From Mycobacterium sp. 852002-51971_SCH5477799-a (GTDB lineage: Bacteria; Actinomycetota; Actinomycetes; Mycobacteriales; Mycobacteriaceae), in the NCBI RefSeq assembly GCF_001667145.1, contig NZ_LZIF01000012.1, forward strand, positions 1 through 40,284: a stretch of DNA of 40,284 bases. Direction: 5' to 3'. A program made the translations under genes and the position numbers. Positions 10,067 to 20,216 of the stretch are shown piece by piece. A model generated the notes under the pieces. That model was not told the DNA's origin. It made no database searches and saw only the letters and a list, made by a program, of their open reading frames with translations. Within the stretch, counting starts at the first letter, position 1. The number at the start of each line of letters is the position of its first letter.

Positions 10067-11431
10067 TCAGCGCGGGGCGATCAGCGCGAACGCCTGTTTG
10101 GCGATTTTCAGCATCCAGCCGGTCACCGTCGGCCCGTGATCGCGCGGCCAGTTCAGCTGGAAGCTGACCACCCACGGCTGCTGCGTCTTATCGACGGCAT
10201 ACCAGCTGAACGTCAGATCACCCGGCAGGCCACCGGCTTTCGCGCCGATATAGGGCCAGACGTTGTGGTCCAGCTGGATACCCGCGACCGCGGAGAGGAT
10301 CTCGCGCACCGGCGCGGCCTTGCCGACCGCGTCGGCCTGCAGCGCCGCATGGACCCGACAGATGTCCTCGGCGTTGCCGTACCACTCGGCACCGTAGGAG
10401 GACGCCGGCGAATGGGCCCGCAACGGATCCGGGTCATACGGCGTCCAATTCGCCTGCGCCAGCAGCTGCGCACGGACTTGCGGCGATCCGTGCTCCCATC
10501 GGCTGCGCAGGTCCGGCCTGCCCCAGCCGACGGAGAACAGCTCGTACATAGTGGGGAACGGGGTCATGCTGGCCGGGTCGTGATGGCCGGCCGTGGCCAG
10601 CGCTTCGGAGATTGCGTGCGTGCCCATCTTCTCGATCAGCAGGTCGGTCGCCATGTTGTCACTGGTGGCGATCATCTTCTCGGCGGCGGTGCGCACCGAA
10701 ACATGCGCTCCGGCAGGCAAAGCCAGCCCCGACGAGCCGACCGCCCGGCTCTTGTCGGTGACCGTCAGCTCGTCCTCCCAGGACACCGTCCCGTTCTTGA
10801 TCGCGCCCGCCAGCGCGTGCAACACGTACAGCTTGAAAATGGATGCCAGCGGCAAGGATTCGTGGGTGTTGGTGCCCGCCACCGGATCGCAATGCCCGTC
10901 GTTGACCTTGGCGACTTGATAGGAGTAGCGCGCACCGGTCTTGCTCAGCACCGCGTCGATGTCGTGCCACGAGCTGATGGTGGGCGCCTGGGTCTCGAGA
11001 TCGAAATGATCCACCGAACCGCCGTCATCGGTGTGGATCCGGATGTCTTGCTCGGCGCCGTAGGACGAGGTCAGGTGCAGCGTCGCCACGCTCGCACCGA
11101 GGTCGACGCCGTTGAGCGTGAACGGACGGTCCCACCACAGCGCCTCCATGGTGGTTTCCACCGACTCGACCTTGTCGGGCGCGGCGAGGGTGCCGACCCC
11201 GACCGGGCCGATCGGCCAGTCCGAGTTGAGCATGTCCAGCGTCTGCTGGGCCCGGATCCCGGGCGGGGTGCGGGTGTCGATCTGCCGTCCCGGATTCGCC
11301 GCGTTCGCCTGCGGGGAGGGGTTCGCGGCGCAACCCGGCGCCAATGTCGCTACCAGTGCGGCGGCCGCGCTCAGCACCCACGCGCGGCGCCGGGCCGATG
11401 ACGCGCTAGCCAGCCTGCTTGTTGCCGGCAA
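10067..11431 (-). CDS. lpqF: LpqF, lipoprotein with a class A beta-lactamase-like fold
   Basis: A 454-residue lipoprotein. The basic n-region (RRR at 14-16) and hydrophobic core end in the lipobox LAPGC, with lipidated Cys34. The C-terminal half has the serine-hydrolase signatures SIFK (Ser197-x-x-Lys200), SDN (257-259) and KAG (398-400, replacing KTG). It is thus related to beta-lactamases and D,D-peptidases; its substrate is unknown and beta-lactamase activity is not implied. The start is a TTG at 11431; the only nearby alternative, a GTG at residue 19, would remove the basic n-region. This start lies 26 bases inside mhuD, so the two genes overlap and are probably cotranscribed. It converges with the cbt operon, with a 3-base gap. 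Confidence 0.88.
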   Translation of the reverse strand: MPATSRLASASSARRRAWVLSAAAALVATLAPGCAANPSPQANAANPGRQIDTRTPPGIRAQQTLDMLNSDWPIGPVGVGTLAAPDKVESVETTMEALWWDRPFTLNGVDLGASVATLHLTSSYGAEQDIRIHTDDGGSVDHFDLETQAPTISSWHDIDAVLSKTGARYSYQVAKVNDGHCDPVAGTNTHESLPLASIFKLYVLHALAGAIKNGTVSWEDELTVTDKSRAVGSSGLALPAGAHVSVRTAAEKMIATSDNMATDLLIEKMGTHAISEALATAGHHDPASMTPFPTMYELFSVGWGRPDLRSRWEHGSPQVRAQLLAQANWTPYDPDPLRAHSPASSYGAEWYGNAEDICRVHAALQADAVGKAAPVREILSAVAGIQLDHNVWPYIGAKAGGLPGDLTFSWYAVDKTQQPWVVSFQLNWPRDHGPTVTGWMLKIAKQAFALIAPR

Positions 11432-11726
11432 CGTCCATCACAACCTCGAATTCCAGCAGCGAGGCCCCGGTCGCCACCGGCTTCGCCCGCTCGCCGGAGT
11501 GCGCTTCGATGGCGGGCCCCTGCGCCCACGCCTGGAATGCCTCTTCGGACTCCCACTGCGTCACCACGAAGTAGCGGTTCTCGCCCTTGATCGGGCGGAG
11601 CAGCTGAAAGCCGAGAAAGCCGGGCTGGTTGTCGACGGCGTGCGCCCGGTGCGCGAACCGCTTCTCCAGCTCCGGGCCGGCGTCGGCGGGTACTTCGATT
11701 GCGTTGATCTTCACCACTGGCGACAT
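11406..11726 (-). CDS. mhuD: MhuD, haem-degrading monooxygenase
   Basis: Cleaves haem to release iron, producing mycobilin isomers without CO; cytoplasmic, active as a dimer of ferredoxin-like folds (ABM family). The 106 residues include the haem-ligand His76 and the ruffling-site residues Asn8 and Trp67, equivalent to His75, Asn7 and Trp66 of M. tuberculosis MhuD after a one-residue N-terminal insertion (MSPVVKINA). FLGFQLLRP and FVVTQWESEEAFQAW are family motifs. The ATG at 11726 is preceded by a leaderless-type promoter. The gene is divergent from an alpha/beta hydrolase and overlaps lpqF downstream. Confidence 0.94.
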   Translation of the reverse strand: MSPVVKINAIEVPADAGPELEKRFAHRAHAVDNQPGFLGFQLLRPIKGENRYFVVTQWESEEAFQAWAQGPAIEAHSGERAKPVATGASLLEFEVVMDVAGNKQAG

Positions 11727-11738
11727 GCCGCTAGGCTA
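11727..11738 (-). promoter_or_regulatory. Leaderless promoter of mhuD
   Basis: On the reverse strand, TAGCCT (11738-11733) is followed by 6 bases (AGCGGC) and then the ATG at 11726. No ribosome-binding site is present. Confidence 0.55.
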
Positions 11739-11789
11739 CCCCGCCGATCCCCGTGCCCGGGCCGTGGGCGGTGCACGCAAGATGGTGCT

Positions 11790-12560
11790 ATGCCCAGCCA
11801 TCTGTTGACTTGCCACGGGGGAGACGGCGAGCCGCTGGTGCTGGTGCACGGCCTGATGGGACGCGGGACCACCTGGCCGCGGCAACTGCCCTGGCTGACC
11901 CGGCTGGGTGCCGTCTACACCTACGACGCGCCGTGGCATCGGGGCCGCGACGTCGAAGATCCGCACCCCATAAGCACCGAACGGTTCGTGGCCGACCTGG
12001 CCGACGTGGTGAGCACGCTCGAGGTGCCGGTCCGGATCGTTGGGCATTCGATGGGCGCCCTGCACGCATGGTGCCTGGCCGCCGAGCGCCCCGAGCTGGT
12101 TTCCGCCCTGGTGCTCGAGGACATGGCGCCGGACTTCCGCGGCCGCACCACCGGCCCCTGGGAACCCTGGCTGCACGCCCTACCGGTCGAATTCGGCTCC
12201 GCCGAACAGGTTTTCGCCGAATTCGGGCCAGTCGCCGGCCAATACTTCCTGGAGGCCTTCGACCGCACCGAAACCGGTTGGCGGCTGCACGGTTACACCG
12301 CGCGGTGGATCGAGATCGCCGCCGAGTGGGGCACCCGGGACTACTGGGCGCAGTGGCACGCCGTGCGTTCCCCCGCGCTGCTGATCGAGGCCGGCAATTC
12401 GGTCACCCCGCCCGGCCAGATGCAAGAGATGGCCGAAATCTGCCCCACCGCAACGTATTTGAAGGTCCCGGAAGCCGGTCACCTGGTTCACGACGAGGCG
12501 CCCCGGCTGTACCGCGAGGCGGTCGAGGCGTTTCTGGCGGCGCCGCGCCCCCCGGCCTGA
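11790..12560 (+). CDS. Alpha/beta hydrolase (Rv3591c homologue)
   Basis: A 256-residue cytoplasmic serine hydrolase. LVLVHGLMGRGTTWPRQLPWL is the oxyanion-hole strand (HG), GHSMGALHAW carries the nucleophile Ser in the elbow, and AGHLVHDEAP carries the catalytic His. The usual acidic residue after strand 7 is not obvious: the expected GxxD position reads EAGNSVTP. The acid may be elsewhere, for example in the VLEDMAP segment after the nucleophile. The ATG at 11790 was chosen because PSHLLTCHGGDG begins the first strands of the fold; the frame stays open far upstream in high-GC sequence. It ends 4 bases before the convergent mutY stop. The substrate is unknown. Confidence 0.85.
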   Translation: MPSHLLTCHGGDGEPLVLVHGLMGRGTTWPRQLPWLTRLGAVYTYDAPWHRGRDVEDPHPISTERFVADLADVVSTLEVPVRIVGHSMGALHAWCLAAERPELVSALVLEDMAPDFRGRTTGPWEPWLHALPVEFGSAEQVFAEFGPVAGQYFLEAFDRTETGWRLHGYTARWIEIAAEWGTRDYWAQWHAVRSPALLIEAGNSVTPPGQMQEMAEICPTATYLKVPEAGHLVHDEAPRLYREAVEAFLAAPRPPA

Positions 12561-12564
12561 CCGG

Positions 12565-13464
12565 CTACTCCTCGCCGGCCAGCGCGAACCGGCCGTCGCG
12601 CGTCTGCGTCACCAAACCATCGGCCAGCAGCGAATACAGCGCCCGGTCGCGCTGTGCGGTGTCGGTCAGCCACGCCACGTCCAGGTCGGCGCGGGTCACC
12701 GGAGAATCGTTGGCGCGCAACACATCCATCAGTCGCCCGCGGACCTGACGGTCGGTCCCGGCATAGGTCTGAGCGCGGCGGGCCGGGCCCTGTGGGGGCG
12801 GATAACCGGCGTGCCGCCAGGCGCACCGGTCCAGCGGGCACAGCCCACAGCGCGGCGCGCGCGCCGTACACACCGTCGCGCCCAGTTCCATCAGCGCGAC
12901 GGAGAACTTCGGTGCCGTTTCGTCATCGGGCAGCAGCGCCGACACGTCGGCGTGGTCGCGCGTCGCGGCCGGCGCGCCCGCGTCGGCCAGGCCGTGCACC
13001 ACGCGCGCCACCACCCGACGCACGTTGGTGTCCACCACCGGTACCGACTGGCCATAGGCGAAGCACGCGATCGCGCGGGCGGTGTAGCTGCCGACACCGG
13101 GCAGCATCAGCAGCGTAGCGACGTCATCGGGCACAACGTCGTCGTGATCGCGCGCGATCACGACCGCGCATTCGTGCAACCGCTTGGCCCGCCGCGGATA
13201 GCCGAGCTTGCCCCAGGCGCGCAGCACGTCGGCGGCGCTGGCCGCGGCGGGGGCCGACGGGATCGGCCACCGCCGCACCCAATCCGTCCAGATCGGCAGC
13301 ACCCGCGATACCGGCGTCTGCTGCAGCATGAATTCACTGACCAGGATCTGCCAGGCGCTCACCGCGGGGTCGCGCCACGGCAGATCGCGGCGCGACGTCT
13401 GGTACCACCCCAGAAGTTCGTCCGCCGGGATTCGAGGGCGGTTAGTCACGGGCGACCGCGGCAC
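12565..13464 (-). CDS. mutY: Adenine DNA glycosylase MutY
   Basis: Removes adenine mispaired with 8-oxoguanine in the GO repair pathway. The 299 residues contain the catalytic Glu44 (SEFMLQQTP), the helix-hairpin-helix LPGVGSYTARAI, the catalytic Asp145 (VVDTNVRRVV) and the iron-sulphur cysteines 199, 206, 209 and 214 (CTARAPRCGLCPLDRC). The C-terminal NUDIX-like domain is short, ending soon after a winged-helix-like segment (DVAWLTDTAQRDRALYSLL), as in mycobacterial MutY. The start is uncertain: GTG 13464 (used here) or GTG 13449. The frame remains open upstream but runs into canB on the other strand. Only 15 bases separate the divergent mutY and canB starts. Confidence 0.92.
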   Translation of the reverse strand: MPRSPVTNRPRIPADELLGWYQTSRRDLPWRDPAVSAWQILVSEFMLQQTPVSRVLPIWTDWVRRWPIPSAPAAASAADVLRAWGKLGYPRRAKRLHECAVVIARDHDDVVPDDVATLLMLPGVGSYTARAIACFAYGQSVPVVDTNVRRVVARVVHGLADAGAPAATRDHADVSALLPDDETAPKFSVALMELGATVCTARAPRCGLCPLDRCAWRHAGYPPPQGPARRAQTYAGTDRQVRGRLMDVLRANDSPVTRADLDVAWLTDTAQRDRALYSLLADGLVTQTRDGRFALAGEE

Positions 13465-13479
13465 AGCACAATGTGTGCC

Positions 13480-14097
13480 ATGCCCAACACCACTCCGGCA
13501 ACAGCATGGAAAACACTCAAAGAGGGTAACGAGCGATTCGCCGCCGGACGCCCCGAGCATCCCAACCAAAGCGCCGAGCGCCGAGCGAGTTTGGCATCGG
13601 GCCAGCAGCCGATCGCCGCGGTGTTCGCCTGCGCCGACAGCCGGGTGGCCGCCGAGCTCCTGTTCGATCAGGGATTGGGCGACATCTTCGTGGTTCGCAC
13701 CGCCGGGCAGGCGATAGACACGGCGGTATTGGGTTCCATCGAGTACGCGGTGGCGGTGCTGAACGTGCCGCTCGTCGTCGTCGTCGGCCACTCCGGCTGC
13801 GGTGCGGTAAAGGCGGCCGTGGGAGCGATCGATGACGGCGCGGTGCCCGGCGGCTTCGTGCGTGACGTCGTGGAGCGCGTGGCTCCGTCGATCCTGGTGG
13901 GCCGCCGCGACGGCCTGAGCAGTGTCGACGAGTTCGAGAAGCGGCACGTTGCCGAAACCGTCGCACAGCTGGCGTCTCGGTCCACGATCATCGCCGAACG
14001 GTTGGCCGCGGGCACCCTGGGGATCGCCGGCGTCACCTATCAGCTTGCCGATGGGCGGGCCGAGCTGACCGACCACGCCGGCGATCTGGGCGAGTAA
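13480..14097 (+). CDS. canB: Beta-class carbonic anhydrase
   Basis: Interconverts CO2 and bicarbonate; zinc enzyme, cytoplasmic. The 205 residues carry the zinc ligands Cys51, His104 and Cys107 (CADSRV and GHSGCGAV) and the Asp53-Arg55 dyad that gates the active site. VRTAGQAIDTAVLGSIEYAV is also typical. The start MPNTTPATAWKTLKEGNERF was chosen by similarity to M. tuberculosis CanB (Rv3588c). An in-frame ATG 9 bases upstream (13471) would add MCA. It is divergent from mutY. Confidence 0.95.
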   Translation: MPNTTPATAWKTLKEGNERFAAGRPEHPNQSAERRASLASGQQPIAAVFACADSRVAAELLFDQGLGDIFVVRTAGQAIDTAVLGSIEYAVAVLNVPLVVVVGHSGCGAVKAAVGAIDDGAVPGGFVRDVVERVAPSILVGRRDGLSSVDEFEKRHVAETVAQLASRSTIIAERLAAGTLGIAGVTYQLADGRAELTDHAGDLGE

Positions 14098-14214
14098 CCC
14101 CGCGGCGAATACGGGCCGGGCGACGCGGGTGGTCCGGCCGTTACTACACGGCGGTTGGCCGGCAAACCCGGCGACACGCCGAGGCGGGTCAACCGAATCG
14201 GCGTGACCTGGGCC

Positions 14215-14226
14215 TACGCTGCGAAC
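14215..14226 (+). promoter_or_regulatory. Leaderless promoter of the Rv3587c homologue
   Basis: TACGCT (14215-14220), 6 bases (GCGAAC), then GTG 14227. There is no ribosome-binding site before the GTG. This site supports 14227 over an upstream TTG. Confidence 0.55.
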
Positions 14227-15033
14227 GTGCTCGATCTGGAACCGCGTGGCCCGCTACCCACCGAGATCTATTGGCGGCGCAGAGGCCTGGCCATTGGTAT
14301 CGCGGTCGTCGTGATCGGGATCGTGGCCGCCGTCGTCATCGCATTCATGGGGCATAACGCGGGAGCCAAGCCCGCCAACGCCGACAAAGCGACCGCCGCT
14401 CAGAACAAGCCGGCATCGCCCGCGCCGCAGGCGCGCCCACCGGCAGGACCCGAGGCACCCGCTCCGGTGGTGCCGCCCGCGCAGGGCCAGAACCCCGAGA
14501 CTCCCACCCCCACCGCCGCGGTGCAGCCGCCGCCGATCCTGAAGGAGGGCGACGACTGCCCCGATTCGACGCTGGCGGTCAAGGGTCTGACCAATGCGCC
14601 GCAGTACTTCATCGGTGACCAGCCGAAGTTCACCATGGTCGTCACCAATATCGGGCTGGTGGCCTGCAAGCGCGACGTCGGCGCCGCGGTGCTGGCCGCC
14701 TACGTCTATTCGCTGGACAACAAGCGGCTGTGGTCGAACCTGGACTGCGCCCCGTCCAACGAGACGCTGATCAAGACCTTCACGCCGGGCGAGCAGGTCA
14801 CCACCGCGGTGACGTGGACGGGAATGGGTTCGGCCCCGCACTGCCCGCTGCCCCGGCCGGCGATCGGACCGGGCACCTACAACCTGGTCGTGCAGCTGGG
14901 CAATCTGCGTTCGATGCCGGTTCCGTTCATCATGAACCAGCCGCCACCGCCGCCGGGTCCGGTGCCCGGACCGGGGCAACCGGGCGCCGTGCCGCAGCCC
15001 GAGGCGCCGCCGATGCCCCCGCCGGCCGGCTGA
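14227..15033 (+). CDS. Single-pass membrane protein with Pro-rich linker and extracellular domain (Rv3587c homologue)
   Basis: A 268-residue protein. A short cytoplasmic segment (LDLEPRGPLPTEIYWRRRG) precedes one transmembrane helix (LAIGIAVVVIGIVAAVVIAFMG, about residues 20-41). A Pro/Ala-rich linker leads to an external immunoglobulin-like beta domain (about 110-240; GDDCPDSTLAVKG, FTMVVTNIGLVACKRDVGA, GTYNLVVQLGNL) with cysteines that could form disulphides, and a Pro-rich tail ends the protein. The GTG at 14227 matches homologues beginning L-D-x-EPRGPLPTE. The frame is open upstream from 14155, but those residues are not conserved. The function is unknown; it probably acts at the cell envelope. 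It converges with disA, with a 23-base gap. Confidence 0.85.
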   Translation: MLDLEPRGPLPTEIYWRRRGLAIGIAVVVIGIVAAVVIAFMGHNAGAKPANADKATAAQNKPASPAPQARPPAGPEAPAPVVPPAQGQNPETPTPTAAVQPPPILKEGDDCPDSTLAVKGLTNAPQYFIGDQPKFTMVVTNIGLVACKRDVGAAVLAAYVYSLDNKRLWSNLDCAPSNETLIKTFTPGEQVTTAVTWTGMGSAPHCPLPRPAIGPGTYNLVVQLGNLRSMPVPFIMNQPPPPPGPVPGPGQPGAVPQPEAPPMPPPAG

Positions 15034-15056
15034 GGCCGACACACATCAATTCGCAC

Positions 15057-16136
<1,080 letters not shown>

Positions 16137-17573
16137 TCATTCTTCAGGGCGAGCGCGCCATGCGTCTAGCGATCGCACGTTTGCGGGCGGGCCACCCCGG
16201 TGGCCGGCGATGTCGACCATGTGCTCCAGCGCCGCCACGATGGTGGGCGCACGCAGCGCCCGCATGCCGTTCGGCACGATCTCGCGCCGGGGATCGTCCC
16301 CGTCGGGGATGAGCGCGATGCTGAACCCCTGGCGCGCGGCCTCGGACAGGCGCCGCTCCATGCCGGTGACCCGCCGGAGGTCTCCGGCCAATCCCACCTC
16401 GCCGATCATCACCGCCGTGGTGGGCAGCGGCAGGTCCGCGAGCGCCGAGGCCAGCGCGACCGCCACCGCCAGGTCCGACGACGGGTCGGTCAGCCGCATG
16501 CCGCCGACCGTGGACAGGTAGATGTCGTTGGCGGCGACGGGCAACCGGGCGTGCTTTTCCAGCACCGCGGTGATCATCGCGGCCCGCGATTGGTCGATGC
16601 CGCTGACGGCGCGGCGCGGCGAGCCGCCCGCCGGCGTGGCAAGCAGCGCCTGCACCTCACCGATGAGCGGCCGCTTCCCGTCGAGCGTCACGGTGATCGC
16701 GGTGCCGGGAACCGGGGCCGGGCGCTGGTCCAGGAACAGGTTCGACGGGTCCGCGACGCCCTCGATCCCGTTGTCGTGCAATAGGAAACACCCGACCTCG
16801 TCGGCGGCCCCGAACCTGTTCTTGATCCCGCGGACCATCCGCAGCGAGCCGTTGCGGTCGCCCTCGAAGTGCAGCACCACGTCGACCAGATGCTCCAAGG
16901 ACCGTGGCCCGGCGATGGCCCCGTCCTTGGTGACGTGCCCGACCAGGATCAGCGCGACCCCATTGGATTTGGCCGCCGCGGTCAGCGCTGAGGTCACCGC
17001 GCGCACCTGCGTGACGCCACCGGCCACGCCGTCGACCTCGGTGGTCGACATGGTCTGCACCGAGTCCACGATCACCAGCGCGGGCTTGACCGTGGCGATG
17101 TGCTCGAGCACGGCGTGCAGATCAGATTCGGCGGCCAGATAAAGCTCATCGCTGCCGCAGCCGATGCGGTCGGCGCGCAGCCGGATCTGGCCCGCGGACT
17201 CCTCGCCGGAGATGTACAGCGCACGCCGGCCGGATTGCGCCCAGCGATGGCCGACCTCGAGCAGCAGCGTCGACTTGCCCACACCCGGATCGCCGGCCAG
17301 CAGGGTGACCGAGCCGGGCACCACGCCGCCGCCGAGCACCCGGTCGAGTTCGTCTACACCCGTCGAGCGGTGCCGGCTGGCGTTGGGCTCGACGGAAGTG
17401 ATGGGCACGGCCGGCGAGGCCGTCGCCAGGCCGCTACGACGGCCGGCGACCGCGCTGAGAACCGGGACCTCGTCGACCGTGCCCCAGGTGCCGCACTCCA
17501 GGCAGCGGCCGACCCACTTCGCGGTGACATGCCGGCATTCCGAACACCGGTATTGGGAGCGCGCTGTTGCCAC
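16137..17573 (-). CDS. radA: DNA repair protein RadA (Sms)
   Basis: A RecA-family branch-migration ATPase for recombinational repair. The 478 residues contain an N-terminal zinc finger (Cys10, 13, 24 and 27), a RecA-like core with Walker A GDPGVGKS (94-101), the RadA-specific KNRFG motif ([14 protein letters not shown], mid-protein), and a C-terminal Lon-protease-like domain ([14 protein letters not shown] type, here [14 protein letters not shown]). The GTG 17573 was chosen because a leaderless-type -10 sits exactly 6 bases upstream and the protein begins [14 protein letters not shown], as expected. An ATG at 17578 is in another frame. It is the first gene of the radA-disA operon. Confidence 0.95.
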   Translation of the reverse strand: MATARSQYRCSECRHVTAKWVGRCLECGTWGTVDEVPVLSAVAGRRSGLATASPAVPITSVEPNASRHRSTGVDELDRVLGGGVVPGSVTLLAGDPGVGKSTLLLEVGHRWAQSGRRALYISGEESAGQIRLRADRIGCGSDELYLAAESDLHAVLEHIATVKPALVIVDSVQTMSTTEVDGVAGGVTQVRAVTSALTAAAKSNGVALILVGHVTKDGAIAGPRSLEHLVDVVLHFEGDRNGSLRMVRGIKNRFGAADEVGCFLLHDNGIEGVADPSNLFLDQRPAPVPGTAITVTLDGKRPLIGEVQALLATPAGGSPRRAVSGIDQSRAAMITAVLEKHARLPVAANDIYLSTVGGMRLTDPSSDLAVAVALASALADLPLPTTAVMIGEVGLAGDLRRVTGMERRLSEAARQGFSIALIPDGDDPRREIVPNGMRALRAPTIVAALEHMVDIAGHRGGPPANVRSLDAWRARPEE

Positions 17574-17585
17574 GCCATGACGGTA
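17574..17585 (-). promoter_or_regulatory. Leaderless promoter of radA
   Basis: On the reverse strand, TACCGT (17585-17580) is followed by 6 bases (CATGGC) and then GTG 17573. No ribosome-binding site is present. Confidence 0.5.
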
Positions 17586-17637
17586 TCGAGCCGCTACGAC
17601 AAGCCCGCGTCACGACAGGCGGTTAGTCCGCTTGGTT

Positions 17638-18183
17638 TTACTGCGCTGGCTTGAGCCCGGCCGAGATCGGCACGGCAACGGTCGCCTGCCCGGCCTTCTC
17701 GAAATTGAAGGTGAAGTTGTAGGTGAGGCCGTTGGAGATGGGCTTGGCCAGGTTCACCGTCGCCTTGGCCGCTGCGGTGTTGGAACCGATTGGCCCCGGC
17801 GCCACCTTCTCGCCCTCCGGCGTGCCGACGAACAGCGACCCGCCGGCAGGCAGCCGAGCGTCGCCGCTGACGGTCACCGTGCCGATCTCGCTGGTGATGC
17901 CGATCAGTCTGTCGGCGGTAGTCGCCGACTGGTTGACCGCCACCAGCACCAGATCCACGGTCCGGCCCGGCTTCAGTTCGTCACCGGTTTGGCTGGCCTG
18001 GATCCGGATGTTGCGCAGCGCCACGTTGTTGACGGTGACCTTGTTGCCGTTGATGGCGGGCTCTTGGACCGCCATCTGCGAGACCTGACCGGCTCCGCAA
18101 CCGCTGAGCAGAGCGGCCAGAACGGCCATCGCGCCGGCGACGGCGAGCGCGGGGAGGCCGAGACGGATCTTGAAGCGGTTCAC
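17638..18183 (-). CDS. lpqE: LpqE lipoprotein
   Basis: A 181-residue lipoprotein. The signal peptide NRFKIRLGLPALAVAGAMAVLAALLSGC ends in lipobox LLSGC with lipidated Cys29. The mature part is predicted all-beta (NVALRNIRIQASQTGDELKPGRTVDLVLVAVNQ) and resembles the copper chaperone PCu(A)C-like fold assigned to mycobacterial LpqE proteins, but the Met/His copper ligands of that family are not evident, so no metal role is claimed. The GTG start at 18183 follows a strong AGGAGG on the reverse strand (18198-18193). It is divergent from carD across 289 bases. Confidence 0.88.
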   Translation of the reverse strand: MNRFKIRLGLPALAVAGAMAVLAALLSGCGAGQVSQMAVQEPAINGNKVTVNNVALRNIRIQASQTGDELKPGRTVDLVLVAVNQSATTADRLIGITSEIGTVTVSGDARLPAGGSLFVGTPEGEKVAPGPIGSNTAAAKATVNLAKPISNGLTYNFTFNFEKAGQATVAVPISAGLKPAQ

Positions 18184-18961
<778 letters not shown>

Positions 18962-18977
18962 AGGTCCTGACACTTCG

Positions 18978-19682
18978 GTGGCCCCGGAGACGGGCACGTC
19001 AGGCAAAGTAGTCGCAGTCGTTCCCGCCGCAGGGTCGGGCGAACGACTGGCCGCCGGAATTCCCAAAGCATTCTGTTTGGTTGACGGCCGCACGCTGCTG
19101 CAGCGCGCCGTCGCCGGTTTGCTGGAATCCGGGGTCGTCGATCACGTCGTGGTGGCGGTACCCGCCGACCGGATCGACGAGGCCACGCGACTCTTGGGTG
19201 ATCACGTTTATACCGGCCGGCTGACCGTCGTCGCGGGCGGCCCCGACCGCACCGAGTCGGTCAACCTGGCCCTGGCGGCCTTGCCAACGGCTTGCGAGTT
19301 CGTGCTCGTACACGACGCCGCGCGGGCTTTGACGCCCCCGGCGCTGATCATCCGCGTGGTGGAGACGCTGCGCGCCGGTCACGACGCCGTGGTTCCAGCG
19401 CTGAGCCTGCATGACACCATCAAGGCCGTGGACGCCAACGGGGTGGTCCTGGGGACGCCGGAGCGCACGGGGTTGCGCGCCGTGCAGACCCCGCAGGGCT
19501 TCGCGACCGATCTGCTGTCGCGTGCCTACCGTGCCGGGGCCGGGATGCCCGGTTTCACCGACGACGCGTCGCTCGTCGAGCACGTCGGCGGCCGGGTCCA
19601 GGTGGTCGAGGGCGATCCGCTGGCATTCAAGATCACCACCCAGCTCGATTTGTTGCTGGCCGAGACCGTGGTGCGCCGGTGA
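18978..19682 (+). CDS. ispD: 2-C-methyl-D-erythritol 4-phosphate cytidylyltransferase
   Basis: Third step of the MEP isoprenoid pathway: MEP plus CTP gives CDP-ME. The 234 residues begin shortly before [22 protein letters not shown], the glycine-rich CTP-binding loop (GSGxR, then Lys). [34 protein letters not shown] and [14 protein letters not shown] are the other family blocks. The GTG at 18978 was chosen because it is the nearest start before the core; the frame is open further up inside carD. The stop overlaps the ispF GTG by 4 bases. Confidence 0.94.
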   Translation: MAPETGTSGKVVAVVPAAGSGERLAAGIPKAFCLVDGRTLLQRAVAGLLESGVVDHVVVAVPADRIDEATRLLGDHVYTGRLTVVAGGPDRTESVNLALAALPTACEFVLVHDAARALTPPALIIRVVETLRAGHDAVVPALSLHDTIKAVDANGVVLGTPERTGLRAVQTPQGFATDLLSRAYRAGAGMPGFTDDASLVEHVGGRVQVVEGDPLAFKITTQLDLLLAETVVRR

Positions 19683-20167
19683 ACGTGCCGGATCCCTTCC
19701 CGAGGGTCGGACTGGGCGTCGACGTGCACCCCATCCAACCCGGGCGCCCCTGCTGGCTGCTGGGTCTGCTTTTTGCCGACGCGGACGGCTGTGCCGGACA
19801 TTCCGACGGCGACGTCGGCGCGCACGCGCTGTGCGACGCGGTGCTGTCGGCCGCCGGGATGGGCGACGTGGGCGCGGTGTTCGGCGTCGACGATCCGCGC
19901 TGGAAGGGCGTCAGTGGCGCCGACATGCTGCGCCATGTCGCGGATCTGACGTCGCACCAAGGCTTCCGGATCGGCAACGCCGCGGTTCAGGTCATCGGGA
20001 ACCGGCCGAAGGTCGGTCCGCGCCGCGACGAGGCGCAGCGCGTGCTGTCGGAATTGCTGGGCGCGCCGGTCTCGGTGTCGGCGACGACGACCGACGGGTT
20101 GGGGCTGACCGGACGGGGCGAGGGGCTCGCCGCCATCGCCACCGCGCTTGTGATCGCCACCGGGTAA
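19679..20167 (+). CDS. ispF: 2-C-methyl-D-erythritol 2,4-cyclodiphosphate synthase
   Basis: Cyclises CDP-ME 2-phosphate to MEcPP with loss of CMP in the MEP pathway; trimeric zinc enzyme. The 162 residues have the metal ligands in [10 protein letters not shown] (Asp-x-His), [17 protein letters not shown] (His), and the C-terminal [21 protein letters not shown] substrate loop. The GTG 19679 overlaps the ispD stop (GTGA), so the two consecutive-pathway enzymes are coupled, as in many actinobacteria. Confidence 0.95.
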   Translation: MNVPDPFPRVGLGVDVHPIQPGRPCWLLGLLFADADGCAGHSDGDVGAHALCDAVLSAAGMGDVGAVFGVDDPRWKGVSGADMLRHVADLTSHQGFRIGNAAVQVIGNRPKVGPRRDEAQRVLSELLGAPVSVSATTTDGLGLTGRGEGLAAIATALVIATG

Positions 20168-20202
20168 GCCCGCGCAGCGCCGGACGCCGCGGAAGCACCC
20201 GG

Positions 20203-20216
20203 TAAGCTGGCACGTC
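20203..20216 (+). promoter_or_regulatory. Leaderless promoter of cysS
   Basis: TAAGCT (20203-20208), 8 bases (GGCACGTC), then GTG 20217. The stretch TAAGCTGGCACGTCGTGA is identical to that at lysS. A 7-bp inverted repeat ACCGGGT/ACCCGGT (20159-20165, 20197-20203) flanks the short ispF-cysS gap. Confidence 0.6.

Noticed and set aside
10136..11401. Long open frame antisense to lpqF
   Set aside because: A shadow of the high-GC codon pattern; the product is Arg/Gly-rich with no domain, while lpqF has a lipobox and active-site motifs.
13465..14076. N-terminal extension of mutY to a 503-residue protein
   Set aside because: The extension lies wholly on the opposite strand of canB, whose zinc-site motifs are clear.
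14155..14226. Upstream TTG start of the Rv3587c homologue
   Set aside because: The added residues are not conserved, and a -10 lies exactly 6 bases before GTG 14227.
20159..20203. ACCGGGT/ACCCGGT as an ispF terminator
   Set aside because: The 31-base loop and 7-bp arms make a stable terminator unlikely.
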